Source of the DNA: Levilactobacillus enshiensis
GTDB taxonomy: Bacteria > Bacillota > Bacilli > Lactobacillales > Lactobacillaceae
Length of the DNA: 64,000 nt
Direction: 5' to 3'
Assembly (NCBI RefSeq): GCF_007115095.1
Contig: NZ_SULH01000011.1
Span: 55,380 to 119,379, forward strand
In this document: positions 47,238 to 55,284 of the stretch, piece by piece
How the letters are laid out: every line of letters starts with the position of its first letter
How positions within the stretch are numbered: the stretch's first letter is position 1
Program-made: the position numbers and the translations under genes
Notes under the pieces: model-generated
Databases searched by the model: none
The model's input: the letters and a program-made list of their open reading frames with translations, nothing else
What the model was told of the DNA's origin: nothing

Positions 47238-47283
47238 CGACTAATTCTGAATGCTTGATTGCACTCGGAGTTAGTTGTTTTTG
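47238..47283 (+). terminator. Intrinsic terminator of xerS
   Basis: CGACTAATTCTGAATGC and GCACTCGGAGTTAGTTG form a 17-bp stem (four G-U or U-G pairs) around TTGATT, followed by TTTTTG. Confidence 0.87.
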
Positions 47284-47439
47284 CTGTACAGCTTTTTAGA
47301 AATGTCGCTAACTTATTTTCGATGACATTTTCTGCTGCTATGTTCATGCTAAAAAGCGTCTGAGTTTTTATCAACCACAGACGCTCGCCCAAATCAGATA
47401 GTCGCGCCGCTTTCTAACAGATGCAAACAAGATGTACAT

Positions 47440-47604
47440 TTAGCTATCCTTATTCACTACTCGTCTGATAAAAGCCAGCCTTACAACTTGATCGTTCGCA
47501 TAGGCATCAAATGACCCTAACAGTATCTCCGCAATCCCAAGTGCATCCGGATTATGCTTACCTTTACCTGTATCAAGTGACTATAACTGATCTATCTCAT
47601 CAAT
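47440..47604 (-). pseudogene. Decayed 3' fragment of an unknown small gene
   Basis: The - strand encodes SLDTGKGKHNPDALGIAEIL followed by LGSFDAYANDQVVRLAFIRRV and a natural stop, which reads like a real protein C-terminus with helical pattern. There is no start codon, and an in-frame TAG sits just before it, preceded by LIDEIDQL in the same frame. I do not recognise the family. The rest of the 428-bp gap between xerS and the next gene (47212-47640) holds the xerS terminator and nothing else I can name. Confidence 0.45.
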
Positions 47605-47640
47605 TAAGCACTAGTTCTGCTTTGACACAAGCGCTCACTA

Positions 47641-48276
47641 TTAACGATAAACTGGCATATCGCCATCAGTTCCAGCTTTAGCAATGCCTAAACTGCTCCG
47701 ACTATGTAATGTCGGTTGCTTAGCAATCGCTACAATGAGGTCAGCAATGCTTTTTCGGGAGATTGTCGTCCCCTTAAAGGTCTCCCCCTTTTCTGTCAGT
47801 TCATAATCCACTTCATCGTTATTCGTCATATATCCTGCCCGAATGATTGTATAATTTAATGTTGATGTCTCAATTAGCTTGGCTGCTCGCCGAGTATCTT
47901 CCATCACATCATGACCAATTGCATCTTCTAACCATGAATCGAATTTTTCTGGTAATTCATGGTATAGGCCCAACCCCGTGATGTAGATTAACCGTTGAAC
48001 ACTAGTCTCTTCCATGGAGCGAACAATGCTCTGTACCATGGGTTCAAAGCGACCACCGAGATCTGCTAATACCAGGTCCTGTCCGACCATCGCTGCTTTC
48101 AATGTGGTGTAGTCATTGACATCTCCCTCAACCACCGTTTCTCGGGTACTCTGAACGTCTTGCAAACGATCAGCCTGCCGAAGATAGAGGGTTAACGTCG
48201 TATCGGTCTCCGCCAATAGCCGCGATCGAACCAATTGTGCAATTTGCCCATGTGCGCCAAGAATTAGAATCTTCAT
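47641..48276 (-). CDS. NAD(P)-binding atypical SDR protein (NmrA/YwnB-like), paralogue 1
   Basis: The protein opens with KILILGAHGQIAQLV, a Rossmann GxxGxxA nucleotide-binding loop, has EGDVNDYTTL and the family-typical IYITGLGLYHELP and LNYTIIRAGYMTNND, and is 211 residues long. It lacks the classic SDR Tyr-x3-Lys pair and belongs to the NAD(P)H-binding family 13 type. Substrate is unknown. It is about 45-50 % like the protein at 49478-50140 by eye. The ATG at 48276 has AAGGAGG 12 bases upstream. The promoter carries a MerR-type dyad. Confidence 0.82.
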   Translation of the reverse strand: MKILILGAHGQIAQLVRSRLLAETDTTLTLYLRQADRLQDVQSTRETVVEGDVNDYTTLKAAMVGQDLVLADLGGRFEPMVQSIVRSMEETSVQRLIYITGLGLYHELPEKFDSWLEDAIGHDVMEDTRRAAKLIETSTLNYTIIRAGYMTNNDEVDYELTEKGETFKGTTISRKSIADLIVAIAKQPTLHSRSSLGIAKAGTDGDMPVYR

Positions 48277-48313
48277 ATTAATTAAATACCTCCTTAAAGT
48301 ATCTAAATCAAAG

Positions 48314-48342
48314 TCTATACCTTCGTGTAGACTCGAAGGCAA
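48314..48342 (-). promoter_or_regulatory. Promoter with MerR-type dyad for the 47641-48276 gene
   Basis: On the - strand TTGCCT and TATAGA flank the dyad CCTTCG-aGTCTACaC-CGAAGG-type sequence at 48320-48339 (20 bp, spacer 17, or 18 with TTTGCC). Dyads filling the spacer are the mark of MerR-family activators. Its centre GAGTCTACAC is like GAGTGCACAC at the MerR promoter at 59443-59462. The regulator is not adjacent. Confidence 0.55.
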
Positions 48343-48590
48343 ATTTAAAGGGTCATTCCGATTTGTCCACTTATACACTTTAAAAAAAGAGAGCAGTAGC
48401 CCTGACATTCCTTACACTATCGAAAATATTCTTCAAATATATTAGTCATTCCTCTAATAACCCTTAACTTTCAATGGCTGTCTGCCTCTCCACTTTCTAA
48501 GTTGCTTTCATGTGTTATAATATGTGTAATAAATATTGGTAAGTGCAGGCGTAACCAAACTCAACAGTGCCGTTGATGTGAAGGGAAACT

Positions 48591-49337
48591 ATGCTATCAA
48601 TATTTTTTTTAGTTGTCATGAGTTTGTTGGCCGGCGTCTTAACTGGAATTATTGGTATGGCCTCACTAACGTTATATCCCGTGTTATTGGCGATTGGTGT
48701 CCCGGCAATTTCTGCTAACGCTACCATCACTGTCGCACAAGTTAGTGCTGGCGTTGGTACCGTTCTGAGTTCATTAAAGGAGCTACGCGGTCAATGGTGG
48801 ACAGCCATTAAAATTGCGGGCCTCAATGCTAGCGGCGGTATTTTGGGGGCTTGGCTGCTTACAAAGAGTTCGTCAACTAGCTTTCAAGGTATGGTGCCGT
48901 GGTTTATTCTAATGGCTGGCATATTACTCTTATGGCCTCATTCAAAAGTCGAGGCATCGTATCGTCAGTCTAGATTACTTATTTACTTTAATTTAGTCAT
49001 TCTTTTTCTCGTTGGCACCTATAATGGTTACTTTGGTGCTGCTTCTGGTTTATTGATGATCGCCGTGCTTTCAAGAATCATAAACAATGAATATATCATC
49101 TATAATGCGATGCGGAATTTTGCAGCATTCATCAATAACATCGTTGCTTCAATTATATTTATTATCCAACTTCCAATTGATTGGAGCGTTATGTTGCCAC
49201 TAATATCAGGACTATTTATTGGCGGCTATATTGGCCCCATCATTTTACGCTTCATTCCGGCAAAAGTGATTAAGATAACTGTCGGGTGGGTTGCAATTAT
49301 CTTAGCTATTTATTTGGGGTATAAAGCCTATTTCTGA
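48591..49337 (+). CDS. TauE/SafE (TSUP) family membrane transporter
   Basis: The 248-residue protein has about eight hydrophobic segments, with the family N-terminal motif GVLTGIIGMASLTLYPVLLAIGVPAISANATITVAQ and the repeat-half counterpart FLVGTYNGYFGAASGLLMI. Members carry small organosulfur or sulfite-like anions; the substrate here is unknown. TGT-TATAAT at 48513-48521 is an extended -10 promoter. AAGGGA precedes the ATG. It is convergent with the next NAD(P)-binding gene through a shared terminator. Confidence 0.87.
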   Translation: MLSIFFLVVMSLLAGVLTGIIGMASLTLYPVLLAIGVPAISANATITVAQVSAGVGTVLSSLKELRGQWWTAIKIAGLNASGGILGAWLLTKSSSTSFQGMVPWFILMAGILLLWPHSKVEASYRQSRLLIYFNLVILFLVGTYNGYFGAASGLLMIAVLSRIINNEYIIYNAMRNFAAFINNIVASIIFIIQLPIDWSVMLPLISGLFIGGYIGPIILRFIPAKVIKITVGWVAIILAIYLGYKAYF

Positions 49338-49382
49338 TTTGCGTCTCTGATACAAGCGTTTAATCTAAATTTTTATTAAAAC

Positions 49383-49432
49383 AAGGAACACGCTAGCTAA
49401 GTCGGCGATTGACTTTCGTTAGTGTGTTCCTT
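49383..49432. terminator. Bidirectional terminator between TauE/SafE and NAD(P)-binding genes
   Basis: AAGGAACACGCTAGC and GTTAGTGTGTTCCTT pair over 15 bp, with an inner AAGTC/GACTT stem. T-rich sequence lies on both sides (TTATTT on +, TTGTTTTA on -). Confidence 0.75.
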
Positions 49433-49477
49433 ATTTGGCTTTCCGCTAGTTAAAGGTATCGTGGGAAAAATGAGTCG

Positions 49478-50140
49478 CTACACCATATCTTTCATTGACC
49501 CCGCCATTATTTCGGGTAATTTGTTGTCCGTTCCGGGTTTCGAGATTCCTAGGCTTGCTCTAACATATCGACTCGGGTCGGCGATAATCTTCAAAATCAA
49601 ATCGGCAATACTAGCACGCGAGACTAGCGTTCCTTTAAAGACTTCGCCCTTTTGCGTCAACTCGTAGTCTATTTCATGGTCATTCGTCATGTACGCAGCA
49701 CGGATAATCGTATACTTCAAATCAGAACTTTCAATAATTCTGGCCGCCTTCCGAGTATCCTCCTTGTTAGCATGTCCCACTGTATTTTCAACCCACGTGC
49801 CAAATGGGTCGGGCGTTTCATGGTACAATCCCGAACCAGTAATCCAAATCAGCTGTTTCACCTGGTTAACACGCATCGCACGAACGATAACTTTCGCCAT
49901 CAGCGCCATACCACCAGCTAAATTTGCATAAACCACGTCTTGCCCAGCCATTATCGTCGATACCAGCTTGTAATCCGACACATCACCCTCAACAACGGTT
50001 TCCCGATTTTTATCTAAAATCTTCAACCGATCCGCATTTCGTAAGACTAAGGTTAAATGGACATCACACGCATTGAGCAACTCCTGTTCTACAATCCTGG
50101 CAATCCGGCCGTAAGCACCTAAGATTAAAACATGCTTCAT
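49478..50140 (-). CDS. NAD(P)-binding atypical SDR protein, paralogue 2
   Basis: This 220-residue protein starts KHVLILGAYGRIARIV (Rossmann loop), has EGDVSDYKLV, LIWITGSGLYHETPDPF and LKYTIIRAAYMTNDHEIDYEL, closely parallel to the protein at 47641-48276 and less so to that at 51553-52191. Function is unknown. It is the last gene of a - strand run that starts near 53.4 kb; the 100-base gap before it leaves room for its own promoter. A decayed copy of its 3' end lies at 55.3 kb. Confidence 0.82.
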   Translation of the reverse strand: MKHVLILGAYGRIARIVEQELLNACDVHLTLVLRNADRLKILDKNRETVVEGDVSDYKLVSTIMAGQDVVYANLAGGMALMAKVIVRAMRVNQVKQLIWITGSGLYHETPDPFGTWVENTVGHANKEDTRKAARIIESSDLKYTIIRAAYMTNDHEIDYELTQKGEVFKGTLVSRASIADLILKIIADPSRYVRASLGISKPGTDNKLPEIMAGSMKDMV

Positions 50141-50241
50141 AAATAACCTCCCGTAAATTGACATTTCATGATCAACCGTCAAACCAATCTATCCCTTGAC
50201 GGTAAGGCCATCAGTGACATCAAACACTGCGAATAGCATTC

Positions 50242-50601
50242 TTAATCAATGCTTTCTAGCGTTAATTGAACGTGACTACCCATATGAAGTTGAGAAAGGA
50301 TCTCGCTGTCATTGATATGGCCAACCCTTTGCAAGTTACTAATCACTTCACCCGTTTGTTTATAAAAGATAACGAAGCTATGTCGAGGTGTCCAATAAGC
50401 AATATCACCCACTGCGTATCCTGCTGTATGTGCCTCGTTTACCGGTAATGCCTGGCTAAACCGATACGTTAATTCTCGAGCGTATAAATTCATCATATCC
50501 AGTTGGCGTGGCATTTTCTCAATCAGCGCGGCTGTAGTTTGATTGTCTTCAAGATTAGCCGTTAGTACTTTCCCATCAAGGGTAATTTTTATTTTTTTCA
50601 A
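50242..50601 (-). CDS. Cyclophilin-like fold protein
   Basis: The small protein (119 residues from a TTG start) matches the cyclophilin-like domain family: KKIKITLDGKVLTANLEDNQTTAALIEKMP, then GDIAYWTPRHSFVIFYKQTG and NDSEILSQLHMGSHVQLTLE. These proteins have a cyclophilin barrel but not proven prolyl isomerase activity. The TTG at 50601 has AGGAAG 8 bases upstream; a GTG at 50610 touches that site. It follows the cupin gene by 12 bases, so the pair is co-transcribed. Confidence 0.75.
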   Translation of the reverse strand: MKKIKITLDGKVLTANLEDNQTTAALIEKMPRQLDMMNLYARELTYRFSQALPVNEAHTAGYAVGDIAYWTPRHSFVIFYKQTGEVISNLQRVGHINDSEILSQLHMGSHVQLTLESID

Positions 50602-50613
50602 ATTAATCACTTC

Positions 50614-51024
50614 CTAATTTAGACTTTTATAGTCAGAATCGCTAACTGGTTCTAGCCATTCTGGCGTACCAGCAGTAATCGCCAAATGGCTGAACCAACT
50701 ATCCTTAGTGGCGCCGTGCCAATGTTTAACACCGTCATGCGTGACGACAACATCACCGGGATGTAAGCGTCGAGCCGGCTTACCAGTCTCTTGGTACCAG
50801 CCTTCGCCACCCGTTACTAACAAAATTTGATAACCATCATGGTGGATATGCCAATTATTACGTGCCCCTGGTTCAAAGCTAACATTACTAACCGTCACGT
50901 TCACAGCGGGATCCTTAACCAATGAATTGTGATAGCTATTTCCCACAAAATAATCCTTGAAGGCCAGGTTTAGGTCCCCAATACCAAACAATCCATGCTT
51001 TACGTCATTCTCATTTTTAGTCAT
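50614..51024 (-). CDS. Cupin-domain protein
   Basis: The 136-residue protein has the two cupin motifs: WHIHHDGYQILLVTGGEGWYQE (G-x5-H-x-H type, metal-binding His pair) and HPGDVVVTHDGVKHWHGA with the third His. The opening part GIGDLNLAFKDYFVGNSYHNSL fits the carboxymuconolactone-linked cupins common beside SDR genes. The reaction is unknown. The ATG at 51024 follows AAGGAGC by 12 bases. It sits between the PEBP and cyclophilin-like genes. Confidence 0.85.
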   Translation of the reverse strand: MTKNENDVKHGLFGIGDLNLAFKDYFVGNSYHNSLVKDPAVNVTVSNVSFEPGARNNWHIHHDGYQILLVTGGEGWYQETGKPARRLHPGDVVVTHDGVKHWHGATKDSWFSHLAITAGTPEWLEPVSDSDYKSLN

Positions 51025-51046
51025 TATCAATGATGCTCCTTTTAAT

Positions 51047-51541
51047 TTATTTTGCTAAAATCTGTATTTCCGCTTTCGCCATTACGCTATCGCTAAGTGC
51101 TGTGCGAAAATCATTGTAAAAAAAGCCGTTTTTCAAGTCTAAATCATGGGCTAACGCAAATGTCGTTAGCGTGTAATGGTGTGGCTGGTCTGGTGGGTTA
51201 GGTCCCGCATAATGGTTGGTAAAATAGTCATCATCTAGCTCGTAAAATCGAGATTCCCAGGAGTTCTGCCCCTGCGGTCCCACAAAATTTCTACTAAAGT
51301 CAGCCGGGATTTCCGACATTATAGGAATATTAGTTGCTAACCAATGAATAAACGGAAAACCCGTCAATGGTACGGCGTCATAATCGATTAGCGTTACTGC
51401 CAGTGCTACAGCCTCTTTTGGCATATTTGTTAATTCGATTGGGAAGGAAATAATCGGTTGGTTGGCACGTCTTGTATTCGCCAAACTGGTATAAATCGCT
51501 GGTAAATAACCTTTTTCGTCCAAAGTTACTGTGACTTTCAT
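51047..51541 (-). CDS. PEBP / YbhB-YbcL family protein
   Basis: The 164-residue protein has the phosphatidylethanolamine-binding protein pattern: SFPIELTNMPKEAVALAVTLIDYDAVPLTGFPFIHWLATNIP, the first ligand-binding motif with D-x-D-x-x-P and H-W, followed by GPNPPDQPHHYTLTTFAL. YbhB-type bacterial members have no proven role. The ATG at 51541 lies after AGGAGATGA; the longer frame would overlap the next gene's end. It is 11 bases downstream of that NAD(P)-binding gene. Confidence 0.9.
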   Translation of the reverse strand: MKVTVTLDEKGYLPAIYTSLANTRRANQPIISFPIELTNMPKEAVALAVTLIDYDAVPLTGFPFIHWLATNIPIMSEIPADFSRNFVGPQGQNSWESRFYELDDDYFTNHYAGPNPPDQPHHYTLTTFALAHDLDLKNGFFYNDFRTALSDSVMAKAEIQILAK

Positions 51542-51552
51542 GAATTCATCTC

Positions 51553-52191
51553 CTAATAGAAAGATGGCTTGGACCACGCCGTGTTAGGCTCTGCAACTCC
51601 TATACTGGCTCGCTGATATAGCTCTGGATTCTGCATAATCCTAGCAATTAGGCTTGCGACTGCCTGCCGTGTGACTTGCGTATCCTTAAAATCGGTTCCC
51701 TGCGGAATCACCTTATAGTCAGCGTGATGAACGTCATTATACAGCCAGGCCATTCGTAGAAAAGTATAGTTTAAGTCACTATCGTCAATGACCTTAGCGG
51801 CCCGTTTGATTTCCGTATAGTCTCCCATCATCCGAGCGTTCCAGCGGCCAAAATCACCGACAACTTCATCGTAAATCCCTAATCCACCAGCCACGATTAG
51901 TCTTTCAACATGAGTTGATTTCATCGCTTGCACAACATTTTGGTTCGCCGTTGTAAAGTGCCCCGTTGCCAAGTAGACAATATCGCCATCAGTCAGTGCT
52001 CTTTTTAAATCTTCTACATGATTCCAATTACCGTCGACTAAAGAAACGTTCGTCATGTTTGTATATTCCTTCAAGCGACTGGTCGCGTGCCGCGCGAATA
52101 AAACCAGTTGGACATCTGTTTGTTTTAACAATTCAGGGATTAAGAATTTTGAAATATTACTTGTAGCTCCTAATAGAATGATTTTTTTCAT
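51553..52191 (-). CDS. NAD(P)-binding atypical SDR protein, paralogue 3
   Basis: This 212-residue protein begins KKIILLGATSNISKFLIPEL, a Rossmann loop in a diverged form (GATSNIS), then DGDIVYLATGHFTTANQNVV, RLIVAGGLGIYDEV and LNYTFLRMAWLYNDVHHADY. It is a more distant member of the same group as paralogues 1 and 2. Function is unknown. It lies in the middle of the SDR-to-cyclophilin operon. Confidence 0.8.
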   Translation of the reverse strand: MKKIILLGATSNISKFLIPELLKQTDVQLVLFARHATSRLKEYTNMTNVSLVDGNWNHVEDLKRALTDGDIVYLATGHFTTANQNVVQAMKSTHVERLIVAGGLGIYDEVVGDFGRWNARMMGDYTEIKRAAKVIDDSDLNYTFLRMAWLYNDVHHADYKVIPQGTDFKDTQVTRQAVASLIARIMQNPELYQRASIGVAEPNTAWSKPSFY

Positions 52192-52252
52192 TTTTACCTC
52201 TTTCGCTTACTTGTAAAATAACTATCGTGATCCTGATACATACCGTACAAAA

Positions 52253-52996
52253 TTACCCTTGCTTTGTTGGATAAATCGTAAACTCACTTACATTGACATC
52301 ATCCGGTTGATCAATTGCAAAGCTAACGACTCTTGCTACAGCATCTGGCGTGATTCCAACAGACTGGTAGAGTTTACTCATGCCCCGCTTTGAAGCACTA
52401 TCAGTAATTGTTTGTAGTAATTCCGTATTGATAGCAGCTGGATACAAACTGGTTGTTCGAATGTTAGTATGCTCACGGGCACTTTCCATTCGGATAACCT
52501 CCATCAAATTACGAACAGCAAACTTAGTCGCCCCGTAGACACCCGAACCAACAAAACTTTTAATCCCCGCCACTGAAGAAGTGGTCATGATTTGGCCATG
52601 TTTTTGCTTGGTGAACTCCGGCATAACAGCGGCCACACCGTTCAGAACACCCTTTAAGTTCACATCGATCATCTTGTTCCATTCGTCCGTTTTTAAAGCG
52701 CTAATTGGAGACGTTGGCATAATACCAGCATTATTAAAAATCACATCAATCCCGCCATACGTCTCTTTTGCTAGTGACACCAGAGCAACTAGATCCTCTG
52801 GCCTCGTCACATCCGTCACGCGATAAGTTGCCTGACCGCCCTGATCTTTAATGCTCTCCATGAGGCTTTGAAGCCGATCTTCACGACGTGCTCCCAAAAC
52901 AACTTTAGCGCCCTGACTAGCCAATAACTTGGCACTGGCTTCACCAATTCCAGAAGAAGCACCCGTAATCACAATCACTTTATTTTTCAACGTCAT
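52253..52996 (-). CDS. Short-chain dehydrogenase/reductase (classical SDR)
   Basis: The 247-residue protein is a classical SDR: cofactor motif TGASSGIG near residue 12, NNAG near 88, catalytic Ser in TTSSVAG and Tyr-x3-Lys in YGATKFA. The acidic/basic pattern after the second strand (GARREDR) suggests NADPH preference. The substrate is unknown. It appears to be the first enzyme of the operon divergent from the LysR gene, after a small membrane-anchored protein gene. Confidence 0.9.
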   Translation of the reverse strand: MTLKNKVIVITGASSGIGEASAKLLASQGAKVVLGARREDRLQSLMESIKDQGGQATYRVTDVTRPEDLVALVSLAKETYGGIDVIFNNAGIMPTSPISALKTDEWNKMIDVNLKGVLNGVAAVMPEFTKQKHGQIMTTSSVAGIKSFVGSGVYGATKFAVRNLMEVIRMESAREHTNIRTTSLYPAAINTELLQTITDSASKRGMSKLYQSVGITPDAVARVVSFAIDQPDDVNVSEFTIYPTKQG

Positions 52997-53012
52997 AACT
53001 TATTTCCTCCAA

Positions 53013-53405
53013 TTATTTTGATTCTTTGTCTAAAATGTGGTTATAATTTAAAACCTTCATCATTTGCAACTCATTCCCATAAAGCTGAATTTTTTCACCA
53101 TAAGGTGCCAAAGAAATTCTGTTATGGCCTACCCGTTTCCAAGTACCCGAGTAGATATTGGTGATTCCATGTTGATTTTCTTGCCACCTATGATTTGCAG
53201 TGAATGTAATTTTTTGATGAAGCTTCTTATCATGGTGGTTAATCCAAATACCTACAACATCATCGTTGCTTAATGTCGTCTCTACTGATGGCACTTTCAC
53301 TACGACATCTGGTTTACTTGTTACTTCCTTTCGGTTAAATACAACCGTTATGAATAGTCCAAGCAGTAATATAGGCATGATCACTAATATAACTTTTCTG
53401 TTCAT
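53013..53405 (-). CDS. Hypothetical membrane-anchored protein
   Basis: The 130-residue product has an N-terminal membrane segment (residues 4-24, KVILVIMPILLLGLFITVVF) and an extracytoplasmic part with short beta strands: DDVVGIWINHHDKKLHQKITFT, IYSGTWKRVG, HNRISLAPYG. The G-x-W strand spacing recalls lipocalin-like domains, but I do not recognise a family. It is the promoter-proximal gene of the - strand cluster divergent from the LysR gene at 53540. Confidence 0.65.
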   Translation of the reverse strand: MNRKVILVIMPILLLGLFITVVFNRKEVTSKPDVVVKVPSVETTLSNDDVVGIWINHHDKKLHQKITFTANHRWQENQHGITNIYSGTWKRVGHNRISLAPYGEKIQLYGNELQMMKVLNYNHILDKESK

Positions 53406-53485
53406 ACTATTATTTCCGTCCCTCCTTGCCTTTTTGATTACAGTTACCAGTATATCCGGAATTGCTGCTTTTTGAAGAACTACCT

Positions 53486-53517
53486 GGTTGACTAACTATC
53501 AACCAAAAGTTTATACT
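53486..53517. promoter_or_regulatory. Divergent control region with LysR-type dyad
   Basis: The dyad GGTTGA-CTAACTA-TCAACC (53486-53504) contains TTGA-N7-TCAA, a T-N11-A LysR box. It overlaps TTGACT (53488-53493), the -35 of a + strand promoter with -10 TATACT (53512-53517) and 18-bp spacer. This fits autoregulation of the LysR gene and control of the divergent cluster. A - strand -10 (TATACT at 53454-53449) is also visible. Confidence 0.6.
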
Positions 53518-53539
53518 TAGTTTATAAGGGGGAACACGT

Positions 53540-54436
53540 ATGGATATTAATCAACTTCAAACTTTTATCAGGGTCAGTGAGTTTGGCAGCTTTACCAAGG
53601 CCGGTGAGCAGAGCTTCATTTCTGGAACAGCCGTCATGAAACAAATCAATCGGTTAGAAACGGAGCTCAATCTAAAGCTATTTTTGCGAACCGCGACCGG
53701 GGTGACCCTGACCCCCCAGGGGAAGAAATTCTTACCTTATGTACACCAACTACTAGCTTTACTGGATACTGCCATTGAAGAGACCCGGAAAGTCCGTTTG
53801 GATGACAAACAGGTCATTTCGATTGGCACCTCAATCCTTCACCCGGCAGATCCGTTCATGGTGTTGTGGCGACAACTAGCACCAAGATTGTCCAAATTTC
53901 AATTGCGTCTCGTCCAATTACAGGAAGACTTAACTTCTAGCAATCGTGAATACGCGCTTTTGGGTCGCAGTAGTGATTTAATTGTCGGAACCTTCGACAA
54001 TACCACACTCAAACAATCATTTAGAGCGATAAAATTAGGGGCCTACCATTTTGGAATTGCCGTGAGAAGTGACAACCCACTGGCACAGCTCGACACCATT
54101 AAATTTGAAAATTTAGCCAATCAAAGACTGCTTACGGTACCAACGGGTATCAGCGAGAAAAATGATCAATTGCGTTCAGAAATGCTAAATACGGTTTCTA
54201 GTATCCGCATGGTGGAAACCGATGGTCGTTACGACATCAATACCTTTAATAGAGCCGTCGATGAAAATATTGCGTTGATTTCATTAACCCCTTGGAAAGA
54301 TATTCATCCAAATCTGGTCACTATTCCATTGGAGACGAAAATAACGGTTCCTTATGGCCTAATAAGTACCAAGTTTCCCGGTAGAATAACGGATAATTTC
54401 TTAAATGCCTTTCTACAAGTTTTTAACCAAAAATGA
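53540..54436 (+). CDS. LysR-family regulator divergent from the SDR cluster
   Basis: The 298-residue protein has the N-terminal HTH (MDINQLQTFIRVSEFGSFTKAGEQSFISGTAVMKQINRLETELNLKLF) and an effector domain starting near residue 93 (VISIGTSILHPADPFM). The second HTH helix reads SGTAVMKQI in place of the common SQPAVSRQI, so its DNA contacts may differ. It is transcribed away from seven genes for reductases and small folded proteins and probably controls them in response to a small molecule that is not known. Confidence 0.87.
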   Translation: MDINQLQTFIRVSEFGSFTKAGEQSFISGTAVMKQINRLETELNLKLFLRTATGVTLTPQGKKFLPYVHQLLALLDTAIEETRKVRLDDKQVISIGTSILHPADPFMVLWRQLAPRLSKFQLRLVQLQEDLTSSNREYALLGRSSDLIVGTFDNTTLKQSFRAIKLGAYHFGIAVRSDNPLAQLDTIKFENLANQRLLTVPTGISEKNDQLRSEMLNTVSSIRMVETDGRYDINTFNRAVDENIALISLTPWKDIHPNLVTIPLETKITVPYGLISTKFPGRITDNFLNAFLQVFNQK

Positions 54437-54484
54437 AAGTATCCCCAGAGACTGACTATCATTTCAGTCCTTGGAGATACTTTT
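54436..54484 (+). terminator. Intrinsic terminator of the LysR gene
   Basis: AAAGTATC and GACTGA pair with TCAGTC and GATACTTT in one long stem with a small internal loop, ending in TTTT. Confidence 0.82.
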
Positions 54485-54493
54485 GCAAAACAA

Positions 54494-54540
54494 GAAATGC
54501 TACTAGTCCGGCTTTTTAATTGGGGGAATGGTAGCATTTC
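54494..54540. repeat. 10-bp inverted repeat with 27-base loop
   Basis: GAAATGCTAC (54494-54503) and GTAGCATTTC (54531-54540) are perfect complements. No T-run follows on + strand. It lies in a 218-bp stretch without a gene, before the truncated gene at 54655, and may mark a rearrangement joint. Confidence 0.45.
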
Positions 54541-54654
54541 CTTTGGCTCTATTTAATTTCCCATTCATAGTAATTAAATGAGTTAATCACCAATAGTACC
54601 CAATGAAACGGATTTGTTTCGTAGTGGTTTCCCTGGCTTCTTGAACGCATAGCG

Positions 54655-55131
54655 TCGTCCAAAGGCGTCGACGCCGTTGTGGATGCCGTCAGTGCTTGGA
54701 CACCAGCGACCTTTGCTGTTCATACGGACGGTATTTCTCATATTGCGCAAATCTTAGCTAATACGAAAACCCGCTATCTCAAAGTTGGTGGTGCCGGAAC
54801 GCTCTACATTAATGCCGATCACACGAGAATGTTGAAAGATCGTGAAGACTACCCACAAGACTGGTTACCCTTAGCAGACGTTTTAGTCGCTAGCCTTGCA
54901 CGGTTGCGATCATATTCCAATTTAGCTTGGACGTATGTCACGCCTGCTTTTAATTACGATGCTGAAGGTTCCGCCACTGGTAATTATCACATTGACGGCG
55001 AGGACTATTTAGCTAAAAATGACGCCGATAGTTATATTAGCTATGCAGACTTTGCCATGGGTATCTTAGATGTTCTTGAACAGCAGACTTATATCCGGCA
55101 ACGGATCACTCTAGTAGGGAATACCCACTAG
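54655..55131 (+). pseudogene. 5'-truncated NAD(P)-binding epimerase-like gene
   Basis: The frame encodes the second half of a YwnB/YhfK-type NAD(P)-binding protein: KGVDAVVDAVSAWTP, HIAQILANTKTRYLKVGGAGTLYI, EDYPQDWLPLADVLVASL and WTYVTPAFNYDAEG, to a natural end. The Rossmann GxxGxxG half is missing and an in-frame stop lies at 54622, so no full protein can be made. A GTG at 54679 has no ribosome binding site. The break probably arose by deletion near the inverted repeat at 54494-54540. Confidence 0.72.
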
Positions 55132-55150
55132 ATAAGTGAATCCTTCACTC

Positions 55151-55200
55151 AATAAGCCCCAGCCTTATCTCAATTTTATGAGATAGAGCTGGGGCTTATT
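55151..55200 (+). terminator. Strong hairpin after the truncated gene
   Basis: AATAAGCCCCAGC and GCTGGGGCTTATT pair perfectly over 13 bp, continued by TTATCTCA/TGAGATA with a small bulge. It is the relic terminator of the broken gene. Confidence 0.8.
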
Positions 55201-55284
55201 GTCATTTTTCGGCATACCTTACTAAACAAAGATATCGTGAAGAAGCTATTATAAAAATCTTCACACTGTCTTCCAATGACACCT

